Origin: JALZBN01 sp035525375
GTDB taxonomy: Bacteria; Actinomycetota; Acidimicrobiia; Acidimicrobiales; AC-14
Length of the DNA stretch: 40,093 bases
Direction of reading: 5' to 3'
Assembly (NCBI GenBank): GCA_035525375.1
Contig: DATLEI010000036.1
Location: 1-40,093 of the forward strand
Position numbers and translations under genes: made by a program. Of the stretch, positions 39,563 through 40,093 are shown piece by piece. Under the pieces are notes generated by a model. It did not search any database. It worked only from the letters and a program-made list of their open reading frames with translations, and was not told the DNA's origin. The stretch's first letter is position 1; every line of letters begins with the position of its first letter.

Positions 39563-40093
39563 CTACTTCCTCTTGGAAGGCGGCGGATCGTTCGGCGCCA
39601 CGATGTTGCCAATGGCGCGCCAGAGTAGGTCGGCGCCGTTGGCGCCGGTGGCTTCGGTGTAGCTCCCGTCGGGGCCGAACGCGTCCTCGGCAAACGTGAC
39701 CGCCACGGAAATCGCCACCTTCTGCGAGGGCAGGTAGGCGAACGCGCCGGCCTCACCTGAGAACAGCGGATCCTGCATGAGCCAGTTGCCGGTCTCGACG
39801 ATGCCGAGCCCGTAGGAGTAGCTGTCGTTCTGGGCGAAGCAGGTTTCCGGACAGTTGGGCTGCGCAGTCGTCTTGCCCCTCAGCTCAATTGACACCATCT
39901 TCTTGTACGACTCCGGCGACAGCAGCTTGCCCGTGCCCAAAGCGATGGCCGTCGTGTCGAGGTCGAAGATGTTCGTCGTCTGGATGGCGCCGTGGGTGAT
40001 GGTCCACGACGGGTTCCAGAAGGTGGACTCTTCGTAGAACCGCGTGCCCGCGGGGATGCCCAGGAAGGACTTGCGCTCGGAGGTGAAGGCGTG
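39563..40093 (-). CDS. C-terminal part of a serine-hydrolase-like protein (runs off the right edge)
   Basis: The frame is open to the edge at 40093, giving the last 176 residues. It has FYEESTFWNPSWTITHGAIQ, SYSYGLGIVETGNWLMQDPL and FSGEAGAFAYLPSQKVAISV. These align by eye with the end of lipoprotein C (SSFWNPTAFLHSG, FAYGIAHAGDWLFMNPAFGG) and share the lack of an H/K-x-G motif at that place. The catalytic Ser-x-x-Lys and Tyr regions lie outside the window. It has an extra insertion with two cysteines (NCPETCF) that C lacks. Ends in PPPSKRK. It is probably exported and a second member of the same odd subfamily; the N-terminal half would show whether it keeps the active-site serine. Confidence 0.75.
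   Translation of the reverse strand, partial: HAFTSERKSFLGIPAGTRFYEESTFWNPSWTITHGAIQTTNIFDLDTTAIALGTGKLLSPESYKKMVSIELRGKTTAQPNCPETCFAQNDSYSYGLGIVETGNWLMQDPLFSGEAGAFAYLPSQKVAISVAVTFAEDAFGPDGSYTEATGANGADLLWRAIGNIVAPNDPPPSKRK

Overview
The window is GC-rich, densely coded chromosomal DNA from an Actinomycetota bacterium, most likely of the Acidimicrobiia or a related uncultured lineage. This is inferred from the GC-rich codons, many GTG starts, leaderless-looking promoters (TANNNT about 6 nt before the start codon), an archaeal-type ProRS, a lone GluRS next to tRNA-Gln and tRNA-Glu, an NdgR/LtbR-like IclR regulator divergent from leuCD, and a 'sunset'-type small membrane protein. No species can be named from sequence alone.

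Bases 1-19800 are a metabolic core. It holds the 5' part of serC, an aspartate-type aminotransferase, a divergent pair of cell-wall enzymes (M15 carboxypeptidase, L,D-transpeptidase), serA and a SpoIIE-type phosphatase. The leucine/branched-chain genes follow: leuA behind a leader peptide and intrinsic terminator, leuCD divergent from an IclR regulator, and leuB-ilvE. Next come greA, proS, gltX, a DUF218 protein, tRNA-Gln(CUG) and tRNA-Glu(CUC). Serine and leucine synthesis appear under at least two controls: transcription attenuation at leuA and an IclR regulator at leuCD.

Bases 19744-29730 look like a genomic island. The last 32 bp of the tRNA-Glu region recur exactly at 29699-29730, as expected for attL/attR of an element integrated in the tRNA 3' end. 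The island carries a RelBE/ParDE-like toxin-antitoxin pair, an OLD/RecF-like ATPase, three serine beta-lactamase-fold lipoproteins (one without catalytic residues), decayed gene fragments, and a LysR - alpha/beta hydrolase - glycosyltransferase operon. No integrase is visible. The right end has a three-copy 16-bp repeat and two abutting perfect hairpins.

Bases 29900-40093 hold an SRPBCC protein, a VapBC-like module, a broken Ig-like repeat gene, and a series of exported proteins: a glycine-rich/Ig-like surface protein, a TPR lipoprotein broken by two apparent frameshifts, a beta-helix protein with a regular ladder of cysteine pairs, a phosphoesterase lipoprotein, and the C-terminal part of a fourth serine-hydrolase-like protein running off the window.
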